Origin: Sphingomonas ginkgonis
Lineage (GTDB): Bacteria; Pseudomonadota; Alphaproteobacteria; Sphingomonadales; Sphingomonadaceae
Length of the DNA: 64,000 nucleotides
Reading direction: 5' to 3'
Assembly (NCBI RefSeq): GCF_003970925.1
Contig: NZ_RWJF01000001.1
Span: 1,792,501 to 1,856,500 of the forward strand
Of the stretch, positions 7,181 through 15,870 are shown piece after piece (within the stretch, counting starts at the first letter, position 1; each line of letters opens with the position of its first letter). The position numbers and the translations under genes are program-made. Under the pieces are notes generated by a model, which worked only from the letters and a program-made list of their open reading frames with translations, had not been told where the DNA came from and did no database searches.

Positions 7181-8166
7181 TCATCGCCGGAGCAGCTGCC
7201 CCGCGCCCTGAGCGCGGCTCCGGCCAACCTTTCGCGATCCTTTCGGAACAGGGCTTCCACCGTCGCGTAGGACAGTGCCGCCAAGGCGATCGACAAGAGC
7301 ATCGTGAGCCCGAAGGTGGCGGCGGCGTCGAAGCGCGCGCGGAGCGCCGCGGCGATCGGGTAGTGATAGAGATAGATCCCGTAAGACAACTTCCCGAAGA
7401 TCCTCAGCGACGGATGCTGGAGCAGGGGCACTCGGCCATCGACGGCCGCCTGCACCAGAACGACCGCAGCCAGTTCGGCGAGGGTGATCGGCAGGTTGGC
7501 GCTCCGGAATTGGCCGAGGAACAGGAGTGCCGTCAGGAGAAGCGCCGGGACCGCGATGCCGCGCAGCGGCACGCGCGCGAAGGCCAGCGCGCTCCCGAGC
7601 AGGAGACCGGACAGCCGCGTGTCCGCGCGGTAGTAATAATCGTGCGGATCGCCGAAGCTCCACCGCCACAGCGAGGCGAGGGCGAAGAGGACCAGCAGCC
7701 CTTGCTCCGGCCGGCGCAGGCGCATGACCAGCGGGAGCAGCAGCGGCCAGAGCAGGTAGAATTTCTCCTCCACCCCGAGCGACCAGCTGTGCTGGAGATA
7801 GAAGGGGATGCGGAAGACGCTGAAGCTGTAGTCGCTGGTGTAGGTGGCGGTGAGGACGGCGTCGCGCAGGTGCGGGTAGCCCGGCCAGACGAGCGGCGCG
7901 ACCAACGCGTAGAGCGCCAGCATCAGGAGGAGCGCCGGGCCGAGCCGCGACAGCCGCCGCAAGTAGAAGCGGGTGAGATCGACCGTCCCGCTCGCGGCGA
8001 TCTCCTGACGCAGCAGGGAGGTAATCAGGAAACCCGACAGGACGAAGAAGAGGTCGACGCCGACGAAGCCGCCGAAGAAGGGCCCGTGCTGATCCGAGCT
8101 GTGGAACAGCACGACGAAGATCGCGGCGAGCGCGCGAAGCCCGTCAAGTTGAGGCTTGTACCCCAC
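7129..8166 (-). CDS. acyltransferase 3 (OafA/YrhL type) membrane protein
   Basis: A 345-residue integral membrane acyltransferase with about ten transmembrane segments. Such enzymes O-acylate surface polysaccharides or other envelope molecules. Signature segments are YKPQLDGLRALAAIFVVLFH near the N terminus (catalytic-type His), FFVLSGFLIT, FYLRRLSRLGPALL and YGIYLYHYP near the C terminus. I chose the GTG at 8164-8166, which puts the family motif right at the start; a GTG 24 codons upstream, close to the preceding stop codon, is possible. The last 17 codons plus stop lie antisense inside tRNA-Leu, so the true C terminus is fortuitous in sequence. Confidence 0.88.
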   Translation of the reverse strand: MGYKPQLDGLRALAAIFVVLFHSSDQHGPFFGGFVGVDLFFVLSGFLITSLLRQEIAASGTVDLTRFYLRRLSRLGPALLLMLALYALVAPLVWPGYPHLRDAVLTATYTSDYSFSVFRIPFYLQHSWSLGVEEKFYLLWPLLLPLVMRLRRPEQGLLVLFALASLWRWSFGDPHDYYYRADTRLSGLLLGSALAFARVPLRGIAVPALLLTALLFLGQFRSANLPITLAELAAVVLVQAAVDGRVPLLQHPSLRIFGKLSYGIYLYHYPIAAALRARFDAAATFGLTMLLSIALAALSYATVEALFRKDRERLAGAALRARGSCSGDDGAPGPTRTDTPRGNRF

Positions 8167-8248
8167 CGTCCTGCCCGTGAACCTCCCGGGGCAGCTTCTA
8201 CCATCAAGCCGGCGCCCGACCAACCGGCCGGGGGTCACCCGGACGGAG

Positions 8249-9451
8249 TCAGTCCGACCAGTTCTCCAGCGCGGCGACGAAGGCGGACAGCCAGGCGTTG
8301 GTCTGGTGGCCGTCGACCACTCGGTGGTCGATCGTCAGCGTGACATAGCTCATCGGCCGGATCTGGATCGTGTCATGCCCGTCGACCTCGCGGACCACCA
8401 CGCGCTTCTCGAGCTTGCCGATCCCGAGGATGGCGGACTGCGGCTGCTGAATGATGATCGGGGTGGCGAGCAGCGAACCCGACACGCCGTGGTTGGAAAT
8501 GGCGAAGGTGGCGTCCTTGAGGTCGCCCGCCTTGAGGTCGCCCGAGCGGGCGCGCGCGGTGACGTCCTGCAGCCGGGCCGCGATCCCGAGCAGCGACAAG
8601 CGGTCGGCGCCATGGACGACGGGGACGATCAGCCCCTTGTCGCCGAGCGCGGTGCCGATGCCGATGTTGACGTCGGCGAACAACTCGAGATGGTCAGCGT
8701 GCCAGCGGCTGTTGACCGCCGGGGCCGCCTTCATCGCGGCGACCGCGGCGGCGACGAAATAGGCGGTGTAGGTCAGCGCGACGCCCTGTTCCTCGAACGC
8801 GCGCCGATTGGCTGCGCGATGCGCGACGATGCGGCTGAAGTCCGCCTCGAACACCGCGGTGACGTGCGGCGCGGTGGTGAGGCTGCCCAGCACGTTATCG
8901 GCGATCAGCCGGCGCATGCGGTCGTGCGGAACGATGGTGGAGCCCTGCGCCGGTGCCGACGGGGGTGCGGACGGAGCAGTGGACGGCGAGGGAGCGCCGG
9001 CGCCGCCGGCGGCGAACGCCTCTACATCGGCGCGGGTGATCCGACCGTTGCGACCCGTTCCCTGGACCTGGCGCGGGTCGACGCGGTGTTCGGCAACGGC
9101 CTTGCGCACGGCAGGAGAGAGGCGGAGCGCCTGCGCGTCGGTGGCGGTAGGCAAGCGGGTCGCGCCCATCGGCTCCGGGGCCGCAGTCGCGGCGGACGTT
9201 TCCTCCCCCGTGCTTATGCTCAGCCGGCCCAGCAGCGCGCCGACCCCGGCCTCGCAGTCGCTGTCGAGCAGGATTTCCGCCAGCACGCCATCGGCCGGCG
9301 CCGAGACCTCGCTCGTCACCTTGTCGGTCTCGAGCTCAACCAGCGGCTCGTCCCGGGCCACCCGCTCGCCGACCTGCTTGAGCCAGCTGCGGACGACTGC
9401 CTTGGTGCCTTCAAGCTCCAGCGGCATCACCACGTCGATCAGCTCGGCCAT
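8249..9451 (-). CDS. branched-chain 2-oxoacid dehydrogenase E2 (dihydrolipoyl acyltransferase)
   Basis: A 400-residue E2. Domain order: one lipoyl domain (about residues 1-80, lipoylated Lys in ETDKVTSE), a subunit-binding domain (about 110-145: LSPAVRKAVAEH, GTGRNGRITRADV), a proline/serine linker, and the catalytic core (about 175-400) ending in the active-site motif HRVVDG. It transfers the acyl group from E1 to CoA. Its ATG overlaps the E1 stop by one nucleotide. No E3 gene is nearby, so lipoamide dehydrogenase must come from elsewhere. The substrate (branched-chain versus other 2-oxoacids) is inferred from the partner E1. Confidence 0.9.
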   Translation of the reverse strand: MAELIDVVMPLELEGTKAVVRSWLKQVGERVARDEPLVELETDKVTSEVSAPADGVLAEILLDSDCEAGVGALLGRLSISTGEETSAATAAPEPMGATRLPTATDAQALRLSPAVRKAVAEHRVDPRQVQGTGRNGRITRADVEAFAAGGAGAPSPSTAPSAPPSAPAQGSTIVPHDRMRRLIADNVLGSLTTAPHVTAVFEADFSRIVAHRAANRRAFEEQGVALTYTAYFVAAAVAAMKAAPAVNSRWHADHLELFADVNIGIGTALGDKGLIVPVVHGADRLSLLGIAARLQDVTARARSGDLKAGDLKDATFAISNHGVSGSLLATPIIIQQPQSAILGIGKLEKRVVVREVDGHDTIQIRPMSYVTLTIDHRVVDGHQTNAWLSAFVAALENWSD

Positions 9452-11583
9452 CAGAAGCTCACCAGTTCGTCGATGCGGGCCCGGATCCGGTCGACGGAGG
9501 GGACAGCATGATTGAGGAGGGTCGGATGGTGCGGGCTGGGAATGTCGGGCATGGTCAGTCGCGAGACCGGCGCGTCGAGGTCCATGAACGCCTCGTCGGC
9601 GACAACCGCGGCGATCTCGGCCCCGAAGCCGCCGGTCTGCAGATCCTCGTGGACGATCAGGCAGCGATGCGTCCTGCGAACCGATGCGAGCACCATCTCC
9701 CGGTCCCATGGCATCAGCGTGCGAAGGTCTATCACGTCGGCCGAGACATGCGCCGCGGCAGCCTCGCAGCGCGGGGTCATCGCGCCCCAGGTGACGACGG
9801 TGATGTCGGTTCCCTCGCGGACCTTGCTGGCCTTGCCGAAGGGCAGGACGAAGCGGTCGCCCGGCCAGGGGCGCCGCGCCCAGCTGTCGTCGAGCATGGC
9901 GCGATGCTCGAAAAAGATGACGGGGTCGTTGCCGCGCAGCGACGCGCGGAGCAGCCCGACGGCATCGGCGGTGTTGGACGGCACCGCGACCTTCCAGCCG
10001 GGCTGATGGACGAAGGCGACTTCGTTGGTCTGGCTGTGCCAGGGGTCGCCGCACTTGAAGAAGCCGCCCGGAATGCGGACGACCATCGGTGCGGCGAAGC
10101 GGTTGGCGGTGCGCCAGCGCATCGTCCCGCAATCGTTCAGCTGCTCGGTCGCGGGCTCGGCATATTTGCGGAACTGGATTTCGGGGACCGGCATCAGCCC
10201 GGCGAGCGCCATCCCGACCGCCCGGCCGATGATGCCCTCCTCCGATAGGCTGGTGTCGAAGACTCGGGCCTCGCCATGCTTCTCCTGCAGCCCGAGCGTG
10301 ACCGCGTGGACGCCGCCCTTGGGCCCGACGTCCTCGCCGAACACCAGCACGCGAGGGTTGAGCTCCAGCTCTTGGTCGAGGGTTCGGCGGATCGCCGCGC
10401 CCATGTTGATCCGCTGCCCGCTCGTCTCCGCGGTCTCGACGGCGGCGGGCGCGACATAGCCGTGGGTTGCCATGCCGCCCTCGGCCTGCAGCTCGCCCTC
10501 GAAGAAGACGTTGCGGGTGACCCGGTCGGGCGGGGAAGGGGCGCGTTCCTCGGCAGCGGAGCGGGCGACCTCGGAGGCGGCTCGGGCCTCGGCCTCGATC
10601 CCGTTCCACTCTTCCTCGCTCAGCAGCGAGCCGACGAGATAGGAGCGGAGCTTGGGCAGCGGGTCGCGGGCCCATTCGGCGGCAACCGTCTCGGGCGGCT
10701 TGTAGGCCTGGGTGTCCTGGAAGCTGTGGCCCTCCAGCCGCGGGACGGTGAGGCGAAGCAGGACCGGGCGTCGCTCGCCGCGGACGATGCGCAGCGCGGA
10801 CTCGAGGAGGCGGGCGGCTTCCGCCGGCTCGGTTCCGTCTCCGCTCAGGACTTCCAGCCCGGCGAAACTGGCGAGGTTCGCGGCGATGTCGCCGCCGGGT
10901 GTCTGGAAGCGGCTCGGGACCGAGATGCCGTAGCCATTGTCCTCGATGAAGAAGAGCATCGGCAGGCGCTGGGTGGTGGCGATGGTCAGCGCCGACCAGA
11001 AGCCATTGGTGGCGCAGCTCGCCTCGCCGCCGAGGACCACCGCGATCGCGTCGGCATAGCGCTCGTCCTTGAGCATGGTGCGGTGATATTCGATCGCCTG
11101 CGCCCAGCCGGCGGTCGGGGTATATTGAGCGCCGACCCCGCCGCACATCGGCAGCGCGGAGGCGCCGTGCGGATTGGGGTAGTTGAATACCACGCCGATG
11201 TCGCGGCCGTCGGAATACCCACCGGAGCGGCCCATCGCCGAGGCGAGCGCGTCCTCGACCGGGACCCCGAGCGACAGCAGCATGGGCCGTGAGCGATAAT
11301 AGCCGCAGGCGGCGTCGGCCGGGTCGGTCAGCCGCGAGCCGAGCAGCACCTGCGCGAGGTCGTGGCCGCGCGCCGAGAACTGGTAGAGCACCTTCTTCTC
11401 GGGAACGAGGCGGGTCTCCTCCATCTCGTCGAGCGCGCGGGAAAGCTGCACGAAATAGGCGACGCGGCGCCAGTCCCAGCCGGGCGCGGGCCCGTTGCCG
11501 CCGGTCGCGATTGTCCCGGCCGGCGCGGACGCTCCGCCCGCCTGCAGCGTGTCCGCCCGCTCCACCACCGTCGCCATCGCCAT
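9451..11583 (-). CDS. fused E1 alpha-beta of a branched-chain 2-oxoacid dehydrogenase
   Basis: A 710-residue protein in which the E1 alpha part (about residues 1-355) and the E1 beta part (about 370-710) are joined in one chain. The alpha half shows the thiamine diphosphate region GGEASCATNGFW (about 185-196) and EDNGYGIS (about 214-221). The beta half shows VLVFGEDVGPKGG and VHEDLQTGGFGAEI. It decarboxylates 2-oxoacids from Val, Leu and Ile and passes the acyl group to E2. The start is ATG at 11581-11583, or ATG two codons later, which has better spacing from GAGGA. It is divergent from an Lrp-type gene. Confidence 0.9.
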   Translation of the reverse strand: MAMATVVERADTLQAGGASAPAGTIATGGNGPAPGWDWRRVAYFVQLSRALDEMEETRLVPEKKVLYQFSARGHDLAQVLLGSRLTDPADAACGYYRSRPMLLSLGVPVEDALASAMGRSGGYSDGRDIGVVFNYPNPHGASALPMCGGVGAQYTPTAGWAQAIEYHRTMLKDERYADAIAVVLGGEASCATNGFWSALTIATTQRLPMLFFIEDNGYGISVPSRFQTPGGDIAANLASFAGLEVLSGDGTEPAEAARLLESALRIVRGERRPVLLRLTVPRLEGHSFQDTQAYKPPETVAAEWARDPLPKLRSYLVGSLLSEEEWNGIEAEARAASEVARSAAEERAPSPPDRVTRNVFFEGELQAEGGMATHGYVAPAAVETAETSGQRINMGAAIRRTLDQELELNPRVLVFGEDVGPKGGVHAVTLGLQEKHGEARVFDTSLSEEGIIGRAVGMALAGLMPVPEIQFRKYAEPATEQLNDCGTMRWRTANRFAAPMVVRIPGGFFKCGDPWHSQTNEVAFVHQPGWKVAVPSNTADAVGLLRASLRGNDPVIFFEHRAMLDDSWARRPWPGDRFVLPFGKASKVREGTDITVVTWGAMTPRCEAAAAHVSADVIDLRTLMPWDREMVLASVRRTHRCLIVHEDLQTGGFGAEIAAVVADEAFMDLDAPVSRLTMPDIPSPHHPTLLNHAVPSVDRIRARIDELVSF

Positions 11584-11671
11584 TCCTCGCCTGCGAACCG
11601 TCTCTCTAGCGGTCAGTGTAGCTCGCCAGCGGCGAATTTTCTCGCCAGAGTTTGACATCTGAGCATCGGAA

Positions 11672-11689
11672 GTGAAACAATTGTTTCAC
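11672..11689. promoter_or_regulatory. 18-bp perfect palindrome, probable operator
   Basis: GTGAAACAATTGTTTCAC is a perfect inverted repeat in the 138-bp gap between the divergent dehydrogenase operon and the Lrp-type gene. It lies 15 bp after a TTGACA (11652-11657) on the plus strand and would cover the -10 region of the regulator gene. It is placed to be bound by the Lrp-type protein or another dimeric regulator; the ligand protein is not known. Confidence 0.65.
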
Positions 11690-11721
11690 CTAAGGGGTAA
11701 TCAAAGGCGGGAGTGTTGCAG

Positions 11722-12189
11722 ATGGCGGGCGAGCAACTTGACCCGCTGGACCGGCGGATCCTGGCCGTCCTCCAGCGCCGCGGCGACATCAGCCAGGCGG
11801 ACCTGGCGGCGGAGGTGGCGGCCTCGCCGGCATCCTGCTGGCGCCGCATCCGGGCGATGGAGCAGGCGGGGGTGCTCGGCGCGACGGTCCGGCTGGTCAA
11901 CGCGGCGGCCGTCGGGCGCGAGCTCAACGCCATATGCCAGGTGCGGATGAAGGCGCATTCTAGCGAGGTGCGCCAGTCGTTCGAGGCGTTCGTCCTGGCT
12001 CAGCCCGAGGTGCTCGACTGCTGGTCAATGTCGGGGGAGTGGGATTATCTGCTGCGGGTCAGCGTCGCGCGGGTCGCCGACTATGAGGATTTCCTCATGC
12101 ACCGGCTGCTCAACCATCCGGCGGTCGCCAACTCCGCCTCGCAGTTTGCGCTCAAGACGGTCAAGAACGTCACCAGCCTGCCGGTCTGA
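11722..12189 (+). CDS. Lrp/AsnC family transcriptional regulator
   Basis: A 155-residue regulator with an N-terminal winged helix (LDPLDRRILAVLQRRGDISQ, then the recognition region SPASCWRRIRAMEQAGV) and a C-terminal RAM/ligand domain (about 65-150; GEWDYLLRVSV). Position, divergent from a branched-chain 2-oxoacid dehydrogenase operon, suggests a BkdR-like activator or repressor responding to a branched-chain amino acid or oxoacid. The ATG at 11722 has GGGAG 8 nt upstream; GTG and TTG codons just before it are less well placed. Confidence 0.92.
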   Translation: MAGEQLDPLDRRILAVLQRRGDISQADLAAEVAASPASCWRRIRAMEQAGVLGATVRLVNAAAVGRELNAICQVRMKAHSSEVRQSFEAFVLAQPEVLDCWSMSGEWDYLLRVSVARVADYEDFLMHRLLNHPAVANSASQFALKTVKNVTSLPV

Positions 12190-12254
12190 CGGAACGGCGG
12201 TGCCCTGCGCGTCGCGACTGGCGGCGCGGCGGGGCCGTGCTATGGTCGCGGGCG

Positions 12255-13481
12255 ATGGACCTCCCCGCCGCCAAGAATCCCAACCAGGTCAGCGCCAATC
12301 TGGCCCTCACCGACAACACCGATCCCAAGCGCGACCGGCTGTTGGCGTCGCTGACGCTGATCGCCGGGCTCGGGCTGCTGGTCGGGCTGCCCTTTGCGTT
12401 GCGCGAAGGCGCGGAGTTCTTCCTGCCGGTGACCGCCGCGCTGGTGGTCGCGATCACGCTGGTGCCGCTGCTCGAATGGTTCGAGCGGCGCGGCGTGCCG
12501 TCGCGCGCGGCGGCCGGGCTGTGCGTGGTGATCTTCCTGCTCGTCGCCGCCTTCGCGCTGGCCTCGATCGTGCTCCCGGCGATGGACTGGGTGACGCTGG
12601 TGCCGCAGCGGATCGGGCGGGTCCGCTCGGCGCTGCAGCCGGTCATGGACCTCTACCAGTCGCTCGAGCACTTCATCGACAAGACGGCGTCGCAGATCGC
12701 CAAGGGCGCGGCGGAGCAGGGCAGCCGGACGGTCCGGGTCGAGCAGCCGAACTCGATGCTCGGGCTGCTCGCGACCTCGGCGCCGCACCTCCTCGTCCAG
12801 CTCTTCTTCGCGCTGCTGGTGATCTTCTTCTTCCTCAGCGGCTGGACGGCGATGCGCAAGCAGACGATCACCAGCCGCGGCAGCTTCGAGGGCGCGCTGA
12901 CCACCGCGCGGGTGATCCAGCAGGTGGTCGACGCCACCTCGACCTATATCGGCACCATCACGCTCATCAACGTCAGCCTCGGCGCGATCACCGCCGGCAT
13001 CCTCTTCTTCTACGGCATGGACTCGCCGCTGATGTGGGGCGGCATCGTCGCGGTGCTGAACTACATCCCCTACCTCGGCCCGATCGCCGCGGCGGTGCTG
13101 CTGGGGGTGGGGGCGCTGATGAACTTCGCCGACCCGTGGCAGGCGATCTTCCCGCCGGCGATCTTCATCGGGCTGCACCTGATCGAGGCCAATGCCTTCA
13201 CGCCGCTGATCGTCGGGCACCGGGTCAAGGTGAACCCGCTGCTGATCCTGGTCTCGCTGAGCTTCTGGTCGTGGATCTGGGGCACCACGGGCGCGCTGCT
13301 GGCGGTGCCGCTGCTGATCATCATCAAGACGATCTTCTCCGCCGCGGGCACCCCCGACATCGCCGGTTTCCTGTTCGAGCACGGCACCCTCACCCATGTC
13401 GGCGAGGAGGACGAGGTCGAGGTGCAGGAGGAAGCGCGGGAGAAGGTCAAAGAAAACACGGGCGAGGCGTTCATCGGCTGA
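12255..13481 (+). CDS. AI-2E family transporter
   Basis: A 408-residue polytopic membrane protein of the AI-2E/PerM family. It has two N-terminal helices, an amphipathic central region, and the conserved block LINVSLGAITAGILFFYGMDSPLMWG plus GHRVKVNPLLILVSLSFWSWIWG (shown here as separate landmarks near residues 240-260 and 320-345). The acidic tail (EEDEVEVQEEAREKVKEN) is cytoplasmic. Substrates of this family differ and are often unknown; some act as exporters or Na+/H+ antiporters. The ATG at 12255 is preferred over an upstream GTG. Confidence 0.88.
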   Translation: MDLPAAKNPNQVSANLALTDNTDPKRDRLLASLTLIAGLGLLVGLPFALREGAEFFLPVTAALVVAITLVPLLEWFERRGVPSRAAAGLCVVIFLLVAAFALASIVLPAMDWVTLVPQRIGRVRSALQPVMDLYQSLEHFIDKTASQIAKGAAEQGSRTVRVEQPNSMLGLLATSAPHLLVQLFFALLVIFFFLSGWTAMRKQTITSRGSFEGALTTARVIQQVVDATSTYIGTITLINVSLGAITAGILFFYGMDSPLMWGGIVAVLNYIPYLGPIAAAVLLGVGALMNFADPWQAIFPPAIFIGLHLIEANAFTPLIVGHRVKVNPLLILVSLSFWSWIWGTTGALLAVPLLIIIKTIFSAAGTPDIAGFLFEHGTLTHVGEEDEVEVQEEAREKVKENTGEAFIG

Positions 13482-13490
13482 TTGGCCGTG

Positions 13491-13519
13491 TTGACAGCCT
13501 GCGGACCCTCCCGTAGTTG
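13491..13519 (+). promoter_or_regulatory. predicted promoter of tRNA-Asp
   Basis: Perfect -35 TTGACA at 13491-13496 and a -10 GTAGTT/TAGTTG at 13513-13519, about 22 nt before the tRNA. The distance from TTG to the -10 is the same 22 nt as at ssrA and tRNA-Leu. Confidence 0.65.
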
Positions 13520-13540
13520 CCCGCCCACGCCGCAAGCTCA

Positions 13541-13617
<77 letters not shown>

Positions 13618-13685
13618 TTGCTTCGGCGATGGCCCTGGAAACTGGTTGCTTTCCACCATCGCGGCGTTCCTTTAGACCAAAGCGG

Positions 13686-14579
13686 ATGCGTCCCTCCGTC
13701 TCGCTCTACTCGACGCTCGGCCTGTCCCCGTCGGCCGACCGCAAGGCGGTGGACGAGGCCTATCGCGCGCTGATGAAGCAGCATCATCCCGACCGGGCCG
13801 GCGGGAACGCGGCGACCGCGGCGGAGATCAACCGCGCCTATGCGATCCTCCGCGACCCGGCCAAGCTGGCGGCGTTCGACGAGACAGCCGCGGCGGCCTG
13901 GAGCGCCGCGCCGGCCGCGCCGGTCCGGCGCCCGCGCTCGCGGCGCCGGCGGCACAGCCGGGTCCATCGCGGGCGATCGGGAGCGCTGCTGCTGGGGTTG
14001 CTGCTGCTGGGCGGCACCGGCTGGATCGCGGCCCACCCGGACCTACTCGCGGCGCTGGAACTGGGTTCCTTCGGCGATCCGCCGGCGCCGGCCGGCCACC
14101 CGACGGCGGCCGACCCGATGGTCGAGCCGGTCGCGCACGAGGCGGTGCTGTCGGCCGCCCGGCTAGGGCTTCGGCTGGGGCGCGAGCCCGGGCTGGCCGC
14201 GGCCAGCAGTTACTCGCGCGACTGCCAGCGGCTGCTGCGGATGGACGGCAGCATGGAGCGGTTCGACGAGTGCGTCGCGTTCGACGCGGCGGTGGCGCTG
14301 GAGGCGCCGGACAGCAGCGACCTGTTCAATCCCGTGACCACCACCGCGCGCCAGATGGCAGCGGCGCGAACCCTGTCAGGCCGGTTCGACCTGATCGAGC
14401 ATCGGCTCGACCTGCTGCGGAACGAGGTCGAGGTGATCGCGGCGCAGGATTATCGCGCCGAGGCGGAGCCGGCAGCCGCGACCGAGTCGGCCAAGGCGGC
14501 GACCGGCGCGGACGATGCCGCCGACGATGCGGGGGCGGCAACCGCCGGGGCAGTCGCGGAACGGCCCAGCGGCTTTTGA
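13686..14579 (+). CDS. J-domain protein with one transmembrane helix
   Basis: A 297-residue protein with an N-terminal J domain (about residues 5-65; the DnaK-contacting HPD in MKQHHPDRAGG). An arginine-rich linker (about 78-97) and a hydrophobic helix GALLLGLLLLGGTGWIA (about 100-116) follow, and the remainder is predicted on the far side of the membrane. Three cysteines occur in the last half. It may recruit DnaK to the inner membrane. The ATG at 13686 begins right before the J domain (MRPSVSLYSTLGL). The last 130 bp are antisense to the end of the cell wall hydrolase gene; the Ala-rich tail there is low complexity. Confidence 0.8.
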   Translation: MRPSVSLYSTLGLSPSADRKAVDEAYRALMKQHHPDRAGGNAATAAEINRAYAILRDPAKLAAFDETAAAAWSAAPAAPVRRPRSRRRRHSRVHRGRSGALLLGLLLLGGTGWIAAHPDLLAALELGSFGDPPAPAGHPTAADPMVEPVAHEAVLSAARLGLRLGREPGLAAASSYSRDCQRLLRMDGSMERFDECVAFDAAVALEAPDSSDLFNPVTTTARQMAAARTLSGRFDLIEHRLDLLRNEVEVIAAQDYRAEAEPAAATESAKAATGADDAADDAGAATAGAVAERPSGF

Positions 14580-15613
14580 TCTTCGGCCTTGGGCGCGGAG
14601 CCGCCGAGTGCCCATTGGAGGTTGCTCGAGCTGGCGGTCGCAGCCGGGTCGGTCGCGGGGAGTGCGCCCGGACGCGGGTTCTTGCCAGCGACGTTGAGTT
14701 TCATCTCGACCCGCTGGCCGTTGAGACCCGGCTCGGCATTGAGCAGCGCGGCGAGCTCGGGCGGCAGCTCCTTGCGGGCGGCGTCGATCCCGGTCGCGGC
14801 ATTGTCGCTCGCCAGTTCCTTGTCGGTCGACAGCGCGGCGTTGCGGAGCGCCGCCACGTCGGGCTCGACCCGCGTGTAGCGGCCGCTGAAGGCGACCGGG
14901 GTGCCCCAGCTGCCCGCCCAGCGATAGAAGATGTGCGCGCCCACTACTGCCGACTTGGTCAGCGCCGACGACCAGTAAGGGACGACCCAGTCGGTATGAT
15001 AGTGGGTCGCCTCGCCGACCGGCGTGAAGACGTAGCCGGCGAGCGCCGAGCGGGCGACCTCATAGGCGCGGTCCCAGGCCCAGCGGACCGGCGAGCGGTT
15101 CAGCGAGCCGTCGCAGGTGAAGGTGAACTGGCATCCCGTGGCGCGGTCGCTGCCCTGGTAGACGACGCCGCATACGCTCTTGGGAAAGGCGGGGTGGCGG
15201 AGTCGGTTCAGGACGACCTGCGCGACCGCGCGCTGGCCGTCGACGCTCTCGCTGCCCGCCTCGTAGTAGATGGCCTGCGCCAGGCAGTCGGTGGCCCGCT
15301 CCCGGGTGGTCGCATCGAGCTTGCCGAGGAGGAAGGGACGCGCGGCGGGGTTGGGACCGGCGTCGAGCGGGATGGCAGCGTTGATCTGCTCGGCCGTTTG
15401 CGGCGCGACGTTGCGCATCAGCATGGGCTCAACGGCGGGCGGCACGGCAGCCGACTCCACGGCCGGGAGCCGCGGCGTGGAGGCGGCGGGAGCGGCGAGC
15501 GAGGCGATCCCCACCAGCGCAGCGGCGGCCACCAGGCCGGCCGAGAAGACTTCGCGCGGATAGTCGCGGAGCACGCCGGAAAGGCGGTTCTGGGGCAAGG
15601 TCAGGACTGTCAT
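14450..15613 (-). CDS. SleB-like cell wall hydrolase
   Basis: A 387-residue protein with an N-terminal membrane anchor or signal (about residues 24-44), then a hydrolase_2 (SleB) domain at about 105-225. Its typical motifs are AIYYEAGSESVDGQRAVAQV, VLNRLRHPAFP, GCQFTFTCDG and ATHYHTDWVVPYW. These enzymes are lytic transglycosylase-like peptidoglycan hydrolases; the catalytic Glu is expected in YYEAGSE. The C-terminal 100 residues are Ala/Ser-rich and overlap the J-domain gene on the other strand, so the stop position is credible but that tail is probably not conserved. Confidence 0.88.
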   Translation of the reverse strand: MTVLTLPQNRLSGVLRDYPREVFSAGLVAAAALVGIASLAAPAASTPRLPAVESAAVPPAVEPMLMRNVAPQTAEQINAAIPLDAGPNPAARPFLLGKLDATTRERATDCLAQAIYYEAGSESVDGQRAVAQVVLNRLRHPAFPKSVCGVVYQGSDRATGCQFTFTCDGSLNRSPVRWAWDRAYEVARSALAGYVFTPVGEATHYHTDWVVPYWSSALTKSAVVGAHIFYRWAGSWGTPVAFSGRYTRVEPDVAALRNAALSTDKELASDNAATGIDAARKELPPELAALLNAEPGLNGQRVEMKLNVAGKNPRPGALPATDPAATASSSNLQWALGGSAPKAEDQKPLGRSATAPAVAAPASSAASSAPVAALADSVAAAGSASAR

Positions 15614-15648
15614 GGAGGTGATCTATTTAGACGATACACCCGCGATTT

Positions 15649-15870
15649 TCAACCCCGGGGCGGTTCCACCCGCCAGCGCCCCGTCTCCATCCAGCGCAGC
15701 AGCGGCTTGAGCGGCGCGATCCAGATTATCCCCGTCACGAGATAGAAGGGGAGCTGGAGTAGGATCGGCCAGCGGCCCACGAGCGGCGCGGCCGACGCGA
15801 CGATCACCGCCCAGACGATGATCAGGAGGATGATGGCGAACATGCCGCCGAGCTTGCGGAAGGCGGTCAT
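15649..15870 (-). CDS. DUF2842 small membrane protein
   Basis: A 73-residue protein with two hydrophobic helices (about residues 8-28 and 35-55) and the family ending LPFYLVTGIIWIAPLKPLLR. DUF2842 proteins are restricted mostly to alphaproteobacteria and have no known function. The ATG overlaps the stop of the upstream cyclo-ligase gene by 4 nt (ATGA). Confidence 0.85.
   Translation of the reverse strand: MTAFRKLGGMFAIILLIIVWAVIVASAAPLVGRWPILLQLPFYLVTGIIWIAPLKPLLRWMETGRWRVEPPRG

Noticed and set aside
9452..11146. long open frame joined upstream to the E2 gene in the minus strand
   Set aside because: Arg/Ala-rich shadow of the E1 gene; E2 homology begins at the ATG at 9451.
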